Assembly (NCBI RefSeq): GCF_036116635.1 | Contig: NZ_CP107995.1 | Location: 7,936,001-8,000,000, forward strand | Source: Amycolatopsis sp. NBC_00345 | GTDB lineage: Bacteria; Actinomycetota; Actinomycetes; Mycobacteriales; Pseudonocardiaceae | Direction of reading: 5' to 3' | Length of the DNA: 64,000 nucleotides | Shown: piece after piece, positions 25,740 to 35,145 of the stretch | How the letters are laid out: each line of letters begins with the position of its first letter | How positions within the stretch are numbered: position 1 is the first letter of the stretch | Program-made: the position numbers and the translations under genes | Notes under the pieces: generated by a model | What the model saw: only the letters and a program-made list of their open reading frames with translations | What the model was told of the DNA's origin: nothing | Databases searched by the model: none

Positions 25740-27170
25740 TCAGCCCCGCGCGTGGGCGTCCAGGATGTGCGCCACGGCCTGGGTGACCTGCTGCGCGTAG
25801 TCCAGGTTCAGCCACTCGTCCGGGACGTGGATGTTCGAGTCGGCCCCGCAGGCGCCCGTGACCAGGAACTGCGCGTCCGGGTACTTCTCGCCGAGCAGGC
25901 CCATGAACGGGATGGACCCGCCCATGCCGGCGGCCCGGTGGGGGCGGCCGAAGACCTCGTCGCTCACGCGGCGCAGCGCCGCGGTCAGCCAGGGCGCCTC
26001 CGCGGGGGCGTTCCAGCCGTCCTCGGCCTTGACGTCGTCCGCGATGGTCACCTTCGCGCCGTACGGGACGTCCGTGGTCAGCGCCGTGCGGACGGCCGCG
26101 AGGGCGGCGTCCGACGAAGCCGTCGGCGGGAGACGGAAGGACAGCGTGAGCGTGGTGCTCTCGCGCAGCACGTTGCCGGCTTCGGCGGGAAGCGGGAAGC
26201 CGTCCGCGCCGATGATCGACAGCGTGGGCCGCCAGTAGTTGTTGAGCAGCAGCTCCAGCGCGTCCTCGCTGACCGTCTTGCCTCCACTGACCAGCGGGAA
26301 CGCCGCGTGCAGAGCCTCGGGGGCGACCTCGGCGACGGCCTGGGCCTCGGCGAGCCGGCTGGCCGGGACCTCGACGTTCAGCTCCGCCAGCTTGATCTCG
26401 CCCGTCTCGGCGTTCTCCAGCCGCTCCAGCAGCAGCCGCAGCACGCGGAACGAGCTGGCGACCACGCCGCTGGCCAGGCCGGAGTGCTGCGCGGTGGCGA
26501 GCAGCTGCACGTTCACGGTCAGGTGCACCATGCCGCGCAGGCTGGTGGTGAGCCAGAGCCGCTCGTAGTCCATGCCGCCCGCGTCGAGGCAGACGACCAG
26601 CGACACCTCGCCGAGCCGTTCGGCCAGGTGCGCCACGTAGGCGGGCAGGTCCGGGCTGCCGGACTCCTCACCCGTCTCGAGCAGCAGCACGGCGCGCGCG
26701 TGCTCGCCGCCGGCGGCGTGGACGGCCTCCAGCGCCGACACCGCGGCGTACCCGGAGTAGCCGTCGTCCACCGAGCCGCGGCCGTAGAGCCGGCCGTCGC
26801 GGACCACCGGGGTCCACGGGTCGAGGCCCTCGGACCAGCCGCCGACCGGGGGCTGCTTGTCGAGGTGGCCGTACATCAGGACGGTGCCCTTGTCGCCGGC
26901 GCCCGGGGTCGCGGGCACGTCGATGTAAAGCAGCGGGGTCCGGCCGTCGAGCTGGACGACCTCGATCTTCGCGCCCGGCAGCGCCCGGCCCTCGATCCAC
27001 GTCTTCACGTGCTCGATGGCGGCGGCCAGGTGCCCCGTCTTCGCCCAGTCCGCGTCGAACGCCGGGGACAGCGCCGGGATCGCGACCAGACCGGACAGGC
27101 TCGGCAGTACGTCGCCGATCCACGTCGAGACCACGGTTTCACGTACGGATTTCTGTTCCACGTAAGCCAT
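25740..27170 (-). CDS. M20-family metallopeptidase (dipeptidase-like)
   Basis: 476-residue cytoplasmic zinc peptidase of the M20/ArgE-DapE-CNDP group. Metal and catalytic residues are visible: LMYGHLDKQPP (His ligand), YGRGSVDDGYSG (bridging Asp), LLETGEESGSP (Glu base and ligand), CLDAGGMDY (Asp ligand) and SNIHVPDEW (His ligand). The dimerisation domain separates the third and last groups. ATG 27170 is chosen because it begins the conserved MAYVEQKSVRETV start; the longer frame has no support. It probably cleaves dipeptides or N-acyl amino acids. It faces the iron-binding-protein gene across the palindromic element. Confidence 0.9.
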   Translation of the reverse strand: MAYVEQKSVRETVVSTWIGDVLPSLSGLVAIPALSPAFDADWAKTGHLAAAIEHVKTWIEGRALPGAKIEVVQLDGRTPLLYIDVPATPGAGDKGTVLMYGHLDKQPPVGGWSEGLDPWTPVVRDGRLYGRGSVDDGYSGYAAVSALEAVHAAGGEHARAVLLLETGEESGSPDLPAYVAHLAERLGEVSLVVCLDAGGMDYERLWLTTSLRGMVHLTVNVQLLATAQHSGLASGVVASSFRVLRLLLERLENAETGEIKLAELNVEVPASRLAEAQAVAEVAPEALHAAFPLVSGGKTVSEDALELLLNNYWRPTLSIIGADGFPLPAEAGNVLRESTTLTLSFRLPPTASSDAALAAVRTALTTDVPYGAKVTIADDVKAEDGWNAPAEAPWLTAALRRVSDEVFGRPHRAAGMGGSIPFMGLLGEKYPDAQFLVTGACGADSNIHVPDEWLNLDYAQQVTQAVAHILDAHARG

Positions 27171-27520
27171 CCTGCCACGGTGACGGAGGTCACGGAGGCG
27201 GCTGCACCGGTGAGGCGCGACACCCGTGCGCGCCCGGCGCCCGCGCGGTGACGCCTGGTGAACGACGGTCGGGGCGCCCGACTTTCGTCCGTCCCATACT
27301 CGGGCTTCCAAGCGTTTTCGCTGTTCAGGACCGGTTTCTCAGCAACAAATCAGCAACCGCGCCTCACCATCGGACTAATCTTCGTGTCAGGATGTCGGCG
27401 AGAACCGTCAACGCCGACGGTGGCCTGGCACCTCGGACCCGAGGCGCCGGTCCCGCCGGTGCAGTCGCTGTGGCCGCCACAAGCGGCCGCCAGAGGCACC
27501 GACACCGAGGAGAACAGCGC
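27171..27520. other. 350-bp divergent intergenic region upstream of bkdA
   Basis: No gene is supported here. It holds two TCAGCAAC copies at 27339-27346 and 27350-27357 (11-bp period, one helical turn), a TAATCT hexamer near 27373 as a possible -10, and the bkdA ribosome site GAGGAGA at 27507-27513. The repeat is a candidate operator for the bkd operon; Lrp-type regulators often control such operons, but none is seen nearby. Confidence 0.4.
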
Positions 27521-28726
27521 ATGCCGTCCGAACAGTGGACGCACCCGGAACCTGGAGACGGACCGGCCGCGGTAGCGGCCCAGCCCTCCCCCGAACAGGT
27601 GATCGCCGGTTTGCGAGCAACAAGCGAAGGTGGCGCTGAGCTGACTCAGCTGCTCACCCCCGAAGGCGAGCGGATCCCGTCGCCGCAGTTCGACAAGTAC
27701 GTCGCGGACGTCGACGAAGAGATGCTGAAGAACCTCTACCGCGACATGGTGCTGGTGCGCCGCGCGGACCGTGAGGCCAACGCGATGCAGCGCCAGGGCC
27801 AGCTGGGCATCTGGGTCCCGCTGCTGGGCCAGGAGGCCGCGCAGATCGGCTCCGGCCGCGCGCTGGAACAGCGGGACATGGCCTTCCCGAGCTACCGCGA
27901 GCACGGCGTCGCGTACGCCCGCGGCGTCGACATGCGCGACCTGCTGGGCATCTTCCGGTGCACGGACCACAGCGGCTGGGACTACAAGGCCCACGGCTTC
28001 CACCCGTACACGATCGTCATCGGCAACCAGGTCCTGAACGCGGCCGGGTACGCGATGGGGCAGAAGTTCGAGGGCAAGGTCGGCGACGACGACGGCGAAG
28101 CCACCATCTGCTACTTCGGTGACGGCGCGACTTCACAGGGCGACGTGCACGAGGGCTTCGTCTGGGCCGCGGTCTACGACGCGCCGCTCGTGTTCTTCTG
28201 CCAGAACAACCAGTGGGCCATCTCGGAGCCGACCGAGCGCCAGTCGCGCCTGCCGCTGTACCAGCGCGCCCGCGGCTACGGCTTCCCCGGCATCCGCGTG
28301 GACGGCAACGACGTGCTCGCCTGCCTCGCCGTGACCCGGTGGGCGCTGGAGGAGTGCCGGCACGGCAACGGACCGGTGCTGATCGAGGCCTTCACCTACC
28401 GGATGGACGCCCACACCACCACCGACGACCCCTCCCGCTACCGGCTCTCCGACGAGCTGGAGGAGTGGAAGCTGAAGGACCCGATCGAGCGCGTCCGGGC
28501 GTACCTCGCCCGCGGCGGCGGGGCCGACCACGGCTTCTTCGACCAGGTCCAGGCCGAGGCCGACCAGTTCGCGGCCGAGCTGCGCGAGTACACGTTCAAC
28601 ATGCCGGAGCCGCCGCCGGACCGGATCTTCGACAACGTCTATGCCGAGCCCTCCCCGGTGCTGGAAGCCCAGCGTGAAGAGTTCCTGTCCTATTTGGACG
28701 GATTTGCCGCGGCAGGTGAGCACTGA
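27521..28726 (+). CDS. bkdA: Branched-chain 2-oxoacid dehydrogenase E1 alpha subunit
   Basis: 401 residues; thiamine-diphosphate subunit that decarboxylates branched-chain 2-oxoacids from Val, Leu and Ile to supply acyl-CoA primers and energy. The ThDP motif GDGATSQGDVHEGF...NN (about 205-235) is complete, and the phosphorylation-loop-like segment MDAHTTTDDPSRYR is present. ATG 27521 follows GAGGAGA. In actinobacteria this three-gene order, formerly annotated pdhABC, encodes the branched-chain complex, although pyruvate activity cannot be excluded from sequence. It overlaps bkdB by one base (TGATG). Confidence 0.9.
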   Translation: MPSEQWTHPEPGDGPAAVAAQPSPEQVIAGLRATSEGGAELTQLLTPEGERIPSPQFDKYVADVDEEMLKNLYRDMVLVRRADREANAMQRQGQLGIWVPLLGQEAAQIGSGRALEQRDMAFPSYREHGVAYARGVDMRDLLGIFRCTDHSGWDYKAHGFHPYTIVIGNQVLNAAGYAMGQKFEGKVGDDDGEATICYFGDGATSQGDVHEGFVWAAVYDAPLVFFCQNNQWAISEPTERQSRLPLYQRARGYGFPGIRVDGNDVLACLAVTRWALEECRHGNGPVLIEAFTYRMDAHTTTDDPSRYRLSDELEEWKLKDPIERVRAYLARGGGADHGFFDQVQAEADQFAAELREYTFNMPEPPPDRIFDNVYAEPSPVLEAQREEFLSYLDGFAAAGEH

Positions 28727-29718
28727 TGACCGACCTCCAGAAGCTGACCATCGGCAAGGCGCTCAACCTCGGCCTGCGCCGGGCGATGGAAGAGGACCCG
28801 AAGGTCCTGATGATGGGTGAGGACGTCGGCAAGCTCGGCGGCGTCTTCCGGATCACCGACGGGCTGCAGAAGGACTTCGGCGAGCAGCGCGTGCTGGACA
28901 CGCCGCTGGCCGAGTCCGGCATTATCGGCACCGCGGTCGGCCTGGCCGTCCGCGGCTTCCGGCCGGTGTGCGAGATCCAGTTCGAGGGCTTCATCTTCCC
29001 CGGGTTCGACCAGATCTCCTCGCAGCTGGCGAAGCTGCACTACCGCACGCAGGGCAAGATCAAGATGCCCGTGGTCATCCGGGTGCCGTTCGGCGGCGGG
29101 ATCGGCGCGGTGGAGCACCACTCCGAGTCGCCGGAGTCGCTGTTCTCGCACATCGCCGGGCTGAAGGTGGTCTCGGTCTCCAACGCGCTGGACGCGTACT
29201 GGGGCATCCAGGAGGCCATCAAGTCGGACGACCCGGTGCTGTTCTTCGAGCCGAAGAAGCTGTACCACTCGGGCGCGCTGAAGATGGAGGTGGACACCGG
29301 CACGTCGCCGGGCCGCGTCTTCAGCTCGCAGGTGGTGCGCGAAGGGACCACGGCCACGGTGGTCGCGTACGGCCCGTCCGTGAAGGTGGCGCTCGACGCC
29401 GCCGCGGCCGCCGCCGACGAGGGCAAGTCGCTCGAGGTCATCGACCTGCGCACGCTCTCGCCGCTCGACCTCGGCCCGGTGTTCGAGTCGGTGCGCAAGA
29501 CCGGACGGCTGATCGCGATCAGCGAGGCGCCGTCGGAGTCGTCGCTGACCTCGGAGATCGCCGCCCGCGTCCAGCAGGAGTGCTTCTACTCGCTGGAAGC
29601 CCCCGTGCTGCGCGTGGCCGGGTTCGACACGCCGTACCCGCCGGCCAAGCTCGAGGAGTACTACCTCCCCGACCTGGACCGGGTGCTGCACACCGTCGAC
29701 CGTTCGCTGGCCTGGTAA
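28726..29718 (+). CDS. bkdB: Branched-chain 2-oxoacid dehydrogenase E1 beta subunit
   Basis: 330 residues, the transketolase-fold partner of E1 alpha. Family landmarks: MMGEDVGKLGGVFR, VLDTPLAESGIIGTAVGLA (with the Glu that activates ThDP) and the C-terminal transketolase domain (VVAYGPSVKVALDAA, EVIDLRTLSPLD, GFDTPYPPAKLEEYYLPD). The start overlaps the bkdA stop, so the alpha and beta subunits are made in equal amounts. bkdC begins 17 bases later. Confidence 0.93.
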   Translation: MTDLQKLTIGKALNLGLRRAMEEDPKVLMMGEDVGKLGGVFRITDGLQKDFGEQRVLDTPLAESGIIGTAVGLAVRGFRPVCEIQFEGFIFPGFDQISSQLAKLHYRTQGKIKMPVVIRVPFGGGIGAVEHHSESPESLFSHIAGLKVVSVSNALDAYWGIQEAIKSDDPVLFFEPKKLYHSGALKMEVDTGTSPGRVFSSQVVREGTTATVVAYGPSVKVALDAAAAAADEGKSLEVIDLRTLSPLDLGPVFESVRKTGRLIAISEAPSESSLTSEIAARVQQECFYSLEAPVLRVAGFDTPYPPAKLEEYYLPDLDRVLHTVDRSLAW

Positions 29719-29735
29719 GGGGGATTGGCACTGTC

Positions 29736-31130
29736 ATGCCCGAGTACAAACAGTTCCCCCTGTCCGACACGGCGGAGGGGCTGACCGAGGCCGACATCCT
29801 CGCCTGGCACGTGAAGCCGGGCGACACGGTCACGGTCAACCAGATCGTGGTGGAGATCGAGACCGCCAAGGCGGCCGTCGAACTGCCCATCCCGTGGGCC
29901 GGGGTGGTCACCGAGCTGCACGTGGAGCCGGGGCAGACCGTCGAGGTCGGCACCCCGATCCTGACCATGGACGTCGATCCCGGTGGCGCCGCTGCTCCTG
30001 CCCCTGTCACCGCCGCCGCTCCGGAGGCACCGGCCGAGGAGGAGATGAAGCCGCTGGTCGGCTACGGCTCCAAGGCCGTGGTCACGAAACGGCGGGCACG
30101 CAAGCACCCCAATGTGGCATTGGGTGCATCTGACGCACCGAACGCCACATTGGGTGCGTCCAACGCACCGAACGCCACATTGGGGCGCAAGCCGCAACCC
30201 ACAGCGGCTCCGGCTCCGGTCGTGGCGGAAAAGCCGCGCGGCGGTTACGTCCCGCTGGCCAAGCCGCCGGTCCGCAAGCTGGCGAAGGACCTGGGCGTCG
30301 ACCTGCACGCCCTCTCCGGCACGGCCGACGGCGGCGTCATCACGCGTGACGACGTCGCGCGCGCGGCCAACGGATCGGCACCGGCCCCGGTCGCCCAGCC
30401 GTCCACTGTGGACGCCGGATACGACCCCGGCACACGCGAGCGCCGCGTGCCGATCAAGGGCGTCCGGAAAGCCACCGCGAACGCGATGGTGCAGAGCGCC
30501 TTCACGGCCCCGCACGTCACGGAGTTCCTGACCGTGGACGTCACGCCGATGATGGAGCTGCGCGAGAAGCTGAAGAAGTCGCGCGAGTTCGCCGGCACCA
30601 AGCTGACCCCGCTGGCGTTCGCGGCCAAGGCCGTGTGCCTGGCGGCGAAGCGCACGCCGGACGTCAACGCGGTGTGGGACGAGGCGGCGCAGGAGATCGT
30701 CTACAAGGACTACGTGCACCTCGGCATCGCGGCGGCGACCCCGCGCGGTCTGGTGGTGCCGAAGATCCGTGACGCCGACTCGATGTCGCTCAAGGAGCTC
30801 GCCGTCGCGCTGACGGAGCTGACCGACGTCGCGCGCGAGGGCAAGACCACCCCCGCGGCGATGGCGAACGGCACCTTCACGATCACGAACGTCGGCGTGT
30901 TCGGCGTCGACACCGGCACGCCCATCATCAACCCGGGCGAGTCGGCGATCCTGGCGGTCGGCGCCATCCGCGACACCCCGTGGGTGGTCGGCGGCGAGAT
31001 CGTGGTCCGCAAGGTGATGCAGCTGTCGCTGAGCTTCGACCACCGGGTCATCGACGGCCAGCAGGGCTCGGAGTTCCTGGCCGACGTCGGCGCGCTGCTC
31101 GCCGACCCGGCGGTGGCGATCACGTACTGA
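29736..31130 (+). CDS. bkdC: Dihydrolipoamide acyltransferase (E2) with an inserted palindromic element
   Basis: 464-residue E2 core of the 2-oxoacid dehydrogenase. The lipoyl domain (about 5-80) carries the modified Lys in IETAKAAVELP. The linker is followed by the peripheral-subunit-binding domain (about 170-205, PPVRKLAKDLGVDL...DDVARAA) and the acyltransferase domain (about 230-464) with the catalytic SFDHRVIDG near the end. ATG 29736 follows AAGGGGGA at 29717-29724. In the first linker, 29 residues (roughly 124-152, PNVALGASDA then PNATLGASNA and PNATLGR) derive from a repeat element; removing 87 bp would join RRARK to PQPTAAP in frame. Function is probably intact because linkers tolerate insertions. 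Confidence 0.93.
   Translation: MPEYKQFPLSDTAEGLTEADILAWHVKPGDTVTVNQIVVEIETAKAAVELPIPWAGVVTELHVEPGQTVEVGTPILTMDVDPGGAAAPAPVTAAAPEAPAEEEMKPLVGYGSKAVVTKRRARKHPNVALGASDAPNATLGASNAPNATLGRKPQPTAAPAPVVAEKPRGGYVPLAKPPVRKLAKDLGVDLHALSGTADGGVITRDDVARAANGSAPAPVAQPSTVDAGYDPGTRERRVPIKGVRKATANAMVQSAFTAPHVTEFLTVDVTPMMELREKLKKSREFAGTKLTPLAFAAKAVCLAAKRTPDVNAVWDEAAQEIVYKDYVHLGIAAATPRGLVVPKIRDADSMSLKELAVALTELTDVAREGKTTPAAMANGTFTITNVGVFGVDTGTPIINPGESAILAVGAIRDTPWVVGGEIVVRKVMQLSLSFDHRVIDGQQGSEFLADVGALLADPAVAITY
30107..30185. repeat. 79-bp palindromic repeat element, copy 2 (in frame inside bkdC)
   Basis: Same length and same 12-base terminal inverted repeats (30107-30118, 30174-30185) as the copy at 25640, and the same right-flank CGCAAGCCG. 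CGCAAGC occurs on both sides (30099-30105 and 30186-30192), so element plus duplication adds 87 bp (29 codons) without shifting the frame. Translated, it gives 10-residue units of the type PNATLGASNA. Confidence 0.85.
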
Positions 31131-31141
31131 CCGAATAGCCG

Positions 31142-31175
31142 AAAAGGGGCCTTCCGCACGCGGGAGGCCCCTTTT
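31142..31175 (+). terminator. Terminator of the bkd operon
   Basis: A 14-bp stem with one G-T pair (31142-31155 with 31162-31175) closes the loop GCACGC, and a five-T run ends the structure 12 bases after the bkdC stop. Confidence 0.88.
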
Positions 31176-31320
31176 TCGTGTGTTCATTTCCGGTGAAGTC
31201 ATTGCCCTGCAACAGCTTTCCCCGCACAGCGCCAGCACAGCCAACTGACAGTACCGGCCCAGAAAACGATCTTACCGTGGGTTTGTCAGCAGTTACCCAA
31301 GCTGTGCAGGAGTTTCCGAC

Positions 31321-34300
31321 ATGAGCAGCTCCCTCCATTCAGCGCCCGCGCCACCGGTAGTCCACATTCCCGAACCGCCCCCGCCACCACGCACACTGGT
31401 GGACATCTTCGCCCGGACCGTGGACCGATATCCGTACGCGACCGCACTCGACGACGGCACCACCCACCTGTCCTACCGCGCGCTCGCCGACCGCGTCGAA
31501 CGGGCGGCCCGCAAGCTGCGCGCGCACGGCATCGGCCCCGGAGATCGGGTCGGCATCGCGATCCCGTCCGGCACCGCCGACCTGTACGCGGGCATCCTGG
31601 CGGTGCTGGCCGCCGGCGCGGCGTACGTGCCGGCCGACTTCGACGAGCCGGCCGAACGCGCCGAGCTGGTCTTTTCCGAGGCGAGCGTCTGCGCCGTCCT
31701 CCGCTCGGACCTGCGGATGCGCCCGGACCTCGCGCTCGCCGAGGGCGCCCGCCGGCGGCTCGGCCCGTCCGACGACGCGTGGGTGATCTTCACGTCCGGC
31801 TCCAGCGGCACGCCGAAGGGCGTCGCGGTGACGCACCGGTCGGCGGCGGCGTTCGTGGACGCGGAGGCGACGCTGTTCCTGCGTGAGCGGCCGATCGGCC
31901 CGGACGACCGGGTGCTGGCCGGGCTCTCGGTCGGCTTCGACGCCTCGTGTGAGGAGATGTGGCTGGCCTGGCGCCACGGCGCGTGCCTGGTGCCCGCGCC
32001 GAGGTCGGTGGTGCGCGCGGGCCCTGATCTCGGGCCGTGGCTGGCGCAGCGCCGGGTCACGGTGGTCTCGACGGTCCCGTCACTCGCCATGCTCTGGCCG
32101 CCCGAGCTGCTCGACGGCGTGCGGCTGCTGGTCTTCGGCGGTGAGGGCTGCCCGGCGGAACTGGTGGACCGGCTCGACGACGGCCGTCGCGAAGTGTGGA
32201 ACACCTACGGCCCGACCGAGGCCACCGTCGTCTCCACGGCGACGCGGCTGCGCGCCGGGGAGCCGGTCCGGATCGGGGTGCCGCTGCCGGGCTGGCGGGT
32301 CGCCGTGGTCGACGGCGAAGGCTCACCGGTCCCGTCGGGGGCGACCGGCGAGCTGATGATCGGCGGCGTCGGCCTGGCGCGGTACCTCGATCCGGTCAAG
32401 GACGCCGGCGCGTACCCGCCGATGCCGCGGCTGGGCTGGAACCGGGGTTACCGCAGCGGTGACCTGGTACGGGCCGATCCGGCGGGCCTGGTGTTCGTCG
32501 GCCGCGCCGACGACCAGGTGAAGATCGGCGGCCGCCGCATCGAGCTGGGCGAGGTGGAGGCGGCACTGCTGACGCTGCCCGGGGTCACGGCGGCCGCGGC
32601 GGCGGTGCGAGGCGGGCTCGTGCTCGTCGGATACCTGCTGGTGGACGGCCCGTTCGACGCCGAAGCCGCGCGCGCCCACCTGGCGAAACGACTGCCCCAC
32701 GGGCTCGTGCCGACGCTGGCCGTGCTCCCGGACTTCCCGCTCAGCGCGGCCGGCAAGGTGGACCGGAAGGCGCTGCCGTGGCCGTTGCCCACCGGGCCCG
32801 GACCGGCCGAAGTCGCCGAGACGGCCGACGTGCCCGAACGGCTGCGCGCGGACCTGGCGTGGATCGCGCAGCGCTGGAGCGAGCTGTTCGGCGTCACCCC
32901 GGCGCCGGGTTCGGACTTCTTCGCCGACGGCGGCACGAGCCTCGCCGCCGCCCGGCTGATCTCCGCACTGCGCCCGCGTTTCCCGGACGCGTCGATCACC
33001 GACCTCTACCAGCACCCGGAGCTGCTGGCCCTGACCGAGCGCCTGGCCGGCGCGGACACCACGGCGGCTGAGGTCACCGAGCCGGTACGGCCGATGTCCC
33101 GCCGCTCGGGCGCGCTGCAAACCCTGCTTTACGTTCTGCTGCAATGGATTCCGGGCATGCGATGGACCCTCGCGGTGCTCACCGGCGCCGCCGTTTTCGA
33201 TGCGCTGACCGGTGCCGCGACGGTGCCGCTCGCCGGGTGGCTCGCCATCGCGGCCGGCCTGCTGCTGGCGTTTTCCTCGCCCGGCCGGGTGCTCGTCGCC
33301 GGCCTCGGTGCCCGGCTGCTGCTCCGCCGGCTGCGCCCCGGTGCGTACCGCAAGGGCGGGTCCGTCCACATGCGACTGTGGACGGCCGAGCGGCTCGCCG
33401 CCGTGGTCGGCGTCGGCGGCCTGCCGGGCACGACGTGGAACCTCCGTTACGCGCGGCTGCTGGGCAACACCGTCGGCCGCGACGTCGACCTGCACACCCT
33501 GCCGCCGGTCACCGGGCTCGGGCGCTTCGGCGACCGATGCGCCGTCGAGCCCGAGGCCGACCTCGCGGGCTGGTGGCTGGACGGGAACACGCTGCACGTC
33601 GGCACCGTCGACGTCGGCGAGGACGCCACCGTGGGCAGCCGGTCCACCCTGATGCCGGGCAGCATGGTCGGCGACGGCGCTGTGGTGCCGCCGGGCACCT
33701 TCGTCCGCGACACCGTGCCCAGCGCGGCCGTTTCGGGCGACCGGCCGCCGGTCAAACGCCGCTGGCGGCTGGCGTACGCGCTGACCCCGGTGCTGTCCGG
33801 CCTGATCATGCTCGTCGCCGTGCTGCCCGCGGCCGCCGTGTACACCTGGCTCGGCCTCACCACCGGGGACACGCTGTCCAGCCTGATCTGGCTCGTGCCG
33901 CCGCTGGGTGTGGTGACGCTCCTGCTCAACGCTGGCCTCACCGCCGCGCTAGTCCGGCTGGCCGGGCGCGGGCTGCGGCCCGGCTCGCACCCGGTGCACA
34001 GCCGCGCCGGCTGGGCCGCCTGGCTGGTGCAGCGTTTGGTGACCAGCGCCAGGAACAGCGCTTTCCCGCTGTACGCGAGCCTCGTGACGGGGCTGTGGCT
34101 GCGGCTGCTGGGCGCGTCGATCGGGCGCCGCACCGAAGCGTCCACTGTGGTCGGTCTGCCGCAGATGATGTCCGTCGGCGCCGGGAGCTTCCTGGCCGAC
34201 GACTCGGTGCTCGCGCCGTACCGGCTGCGCGGCGGCCGGGTGGAGATCGGCCGGGCCACGGTGGACGACCAGGCCTTTATCGGCAACTCCGCTGAAGTCG

Positions 34301-35127
34301 CGCCCGGGCGCACGGTCCACTCCGGCTCGTTGATCGGCGTCCTGTCCCACGCCCCGGCGACCGCCGAGCCCGGCACGTCGTGGCTGGGCCGTCCGGCGAT
34401 GGCCATCCCGCGGCGAGCCACCGTGGCCGACTCGGCCCGGACGTACGCCCCATCGCGGCGGCTGGTGCTGCGACGCGCGCTCGTCGAGCTGACGCGGCTG
34501 GTGCCCACCGCACTCGGCGCGATGCTCGGCTACGCGGTGTTCGTGCTGATCGAAGCCGTGTCGACCGGGCTCGGGATCCCGCTGGCCTTTGCGCTTTCCG
34601 GCCCCATCCTGCTCGGCGCCGGTGTGATCGCGACGGTGCTGGCGCTGGCCGCCAAGTGGCTGCTCAACCGGCGGGTCCGCGCGTCCGAACACCCGCTGTG
34701 GAGCGGTTTCGTGTGGCGCAACGAGCTGGTGGCCGTCTACCACGAGGAACTCGTGATGCGCTGGCTCGGCCCCGCGGTGCTTGGCACGCCGGTGTTCAGC
34801 GCGGTGCTGCGGGCGCACGGCGCGAAGATCGGCCGCGGCGTCATCGTCGAGACGAAGTGGCTGCCGGAGCCGGACCTGATCAGCGCCGGCGACGGGGTGG
34901 TCGTCAACCGCGGCTGCGTCGTGCAGACCCACCTGTTCCAAGACCGGATCCTGCGGCTCGGCCCGGTGCGGCTGGACGCGGGCGCCACCCTCGGGCCGCA
35001 CACGGTGGCCCTGTTCGACACCCACCTCGGGCACGACTGCTCGATCGGGGCGAACTCCCTGGTCATGCGCGGTGAGACGGTCCCGGCCCAGCGCCGGTTC
35101 GAGGGCAACCCGGTCGCTCCCGCCTGA
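31321..35127 (+). CDS. Pls/PosA-type membrane-anchored peptide synthetase
   Basis: 1268-residue single-module synthetase. The adenylation domain (about 25-485) shows A3 FTSGSSGTPKGVAVTH, A4 FDAS, A5 NTYGPTEATV, A7 GYRSGDLV and A10 SAAGKVDRKAL. The carrier domain (about 505-575) has the phosphopantetheine Ser in DGGTSLAAA. The C-terminal half alternates transmembrane pairs (first about 605-660) with left-handed beta-helix/hexapeptide-like blocks (about 745-800, 940-1040, 1160-1260). There is no condensation or thioesterase domain. This is the layout of epsilon-poly-L-lysine synthetase and relatives, which make short isopeptide homopolymers. The retained Asp in FDAS fits an alpha-amino-acid substrate; which one is unknown. 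ATG 31321 follows CAGGAG at 31308-31313. Monocistronic. Confidence 0.88.
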   Translation: MSSSLHSAPAPPVVHIPEPPPPPRTLVDIFARTVDRYPYATALDDGTTHLSYRALADRVERAARKLRAHGIGPGDRVGIAIPSGTADLYAGILAVLAAGAAYVPADFDEPAERAELVFSEASVCAVLRSDLRMRPDLALAEGARRRLGPSDDAWVIFTSGSSGTPKGVAVTHRSAAAFVDAEATLFLRERPIGPDDRVLAGLSVGFDASCEEMWLAWRHGACLVPAPRSVVRAGPDLGPWLAQRRVTVVSTVPSLAMLWPPELLDGVRLLVFGGEGCPAELVDRLDDGRREVWNTYGPTEATVVSTATRLRAGEPVRIGVPLPGWRVAVVDGEGSPVPSGATGELMIGGVGLARYLDPVKDAGAYPPMPRLGWNRGYRSGDLVRADPAGLVFVGRADDQVKIGGRRIELGEVEAALLTLPGVTAAAAAVRGGLVLVGYLLVDGPFDAEAARAHLAKRLPHGLVPTLAVLPDFPLSAAGKVDRKALPWPLPTGPGPAEVAETADVPERLRADLAWIAQRWSELFGVTPAPGSDFFADGGTSLAAARLISALRPRFPDASITDLYQHPELLALTERLAGADTTAAEVTEPVRPMSRRSGALQTLLYVLLQWIPGMRWTLAVLTGAAVFDALTGAATVPLAGWLAIAAGLLLAFSSPGRVLVAGLGARLLLRRLRPGAYRKGGSVHMRLWTAERLAAVVGVGGLPGTTWNLRYARLLGNTVGRDVDLHTLPPVTGLGRFGDRCAVEPEADLAGWWLDGNTLHVGTVDVGEDATVGSRSTLMPGSMVGDGAVVPPGTFVRDTVPSAAVSGDRPPVKRRWRLAYALTPVLSGLIMLVAVLPAAAVYTWLGLTTGDTLSSLIWLVPPLGVVTLLLNAGLTAALVRLAGRGLRPGSHPVHSRAGWAAWLVQRLVTSARNSAFPLYASLVTGLWLRLLGASIGRRTEASTVVGLPQMMSVGAGSFLADDSVLAPYRLRGGRVEIGRATVDDQAFIGNSAEVAPGRTVHSGSLIGVLSHAPATAEPGTSWLGRPAMAIPRRATVADSARTYAPSRRLVLRRALVELTRLVPTALGAMLGYAVFVLIEAVSTGLGIPLAFALSGPILLGAGVIATVLALAAKWLLNRRVRASEHPLWSGFVWRNELVAVYHEELVMRWLGPAVLGTPVFSAVLRAHGAKIGRGVIVETKWLPEPDLISAGDGVVVNRGCVVQTHLFQDRILRLGPVRLDAGATLGPHTVALFDTHLGHDCSIGANSLVMRGETVPAQRRFEGNPVAPA

Positions 35128-35145
35128 CCTCTCGCGGAAATCCAG

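Noticed and set aside
24705..27251. 848-residue open frame through the iron-binding protein, the repeat and the peptidase
   Set aside because: It spans three unrelated features in a wrong frame and has no conserved motif; it survives only because stops are rare at this GC content.
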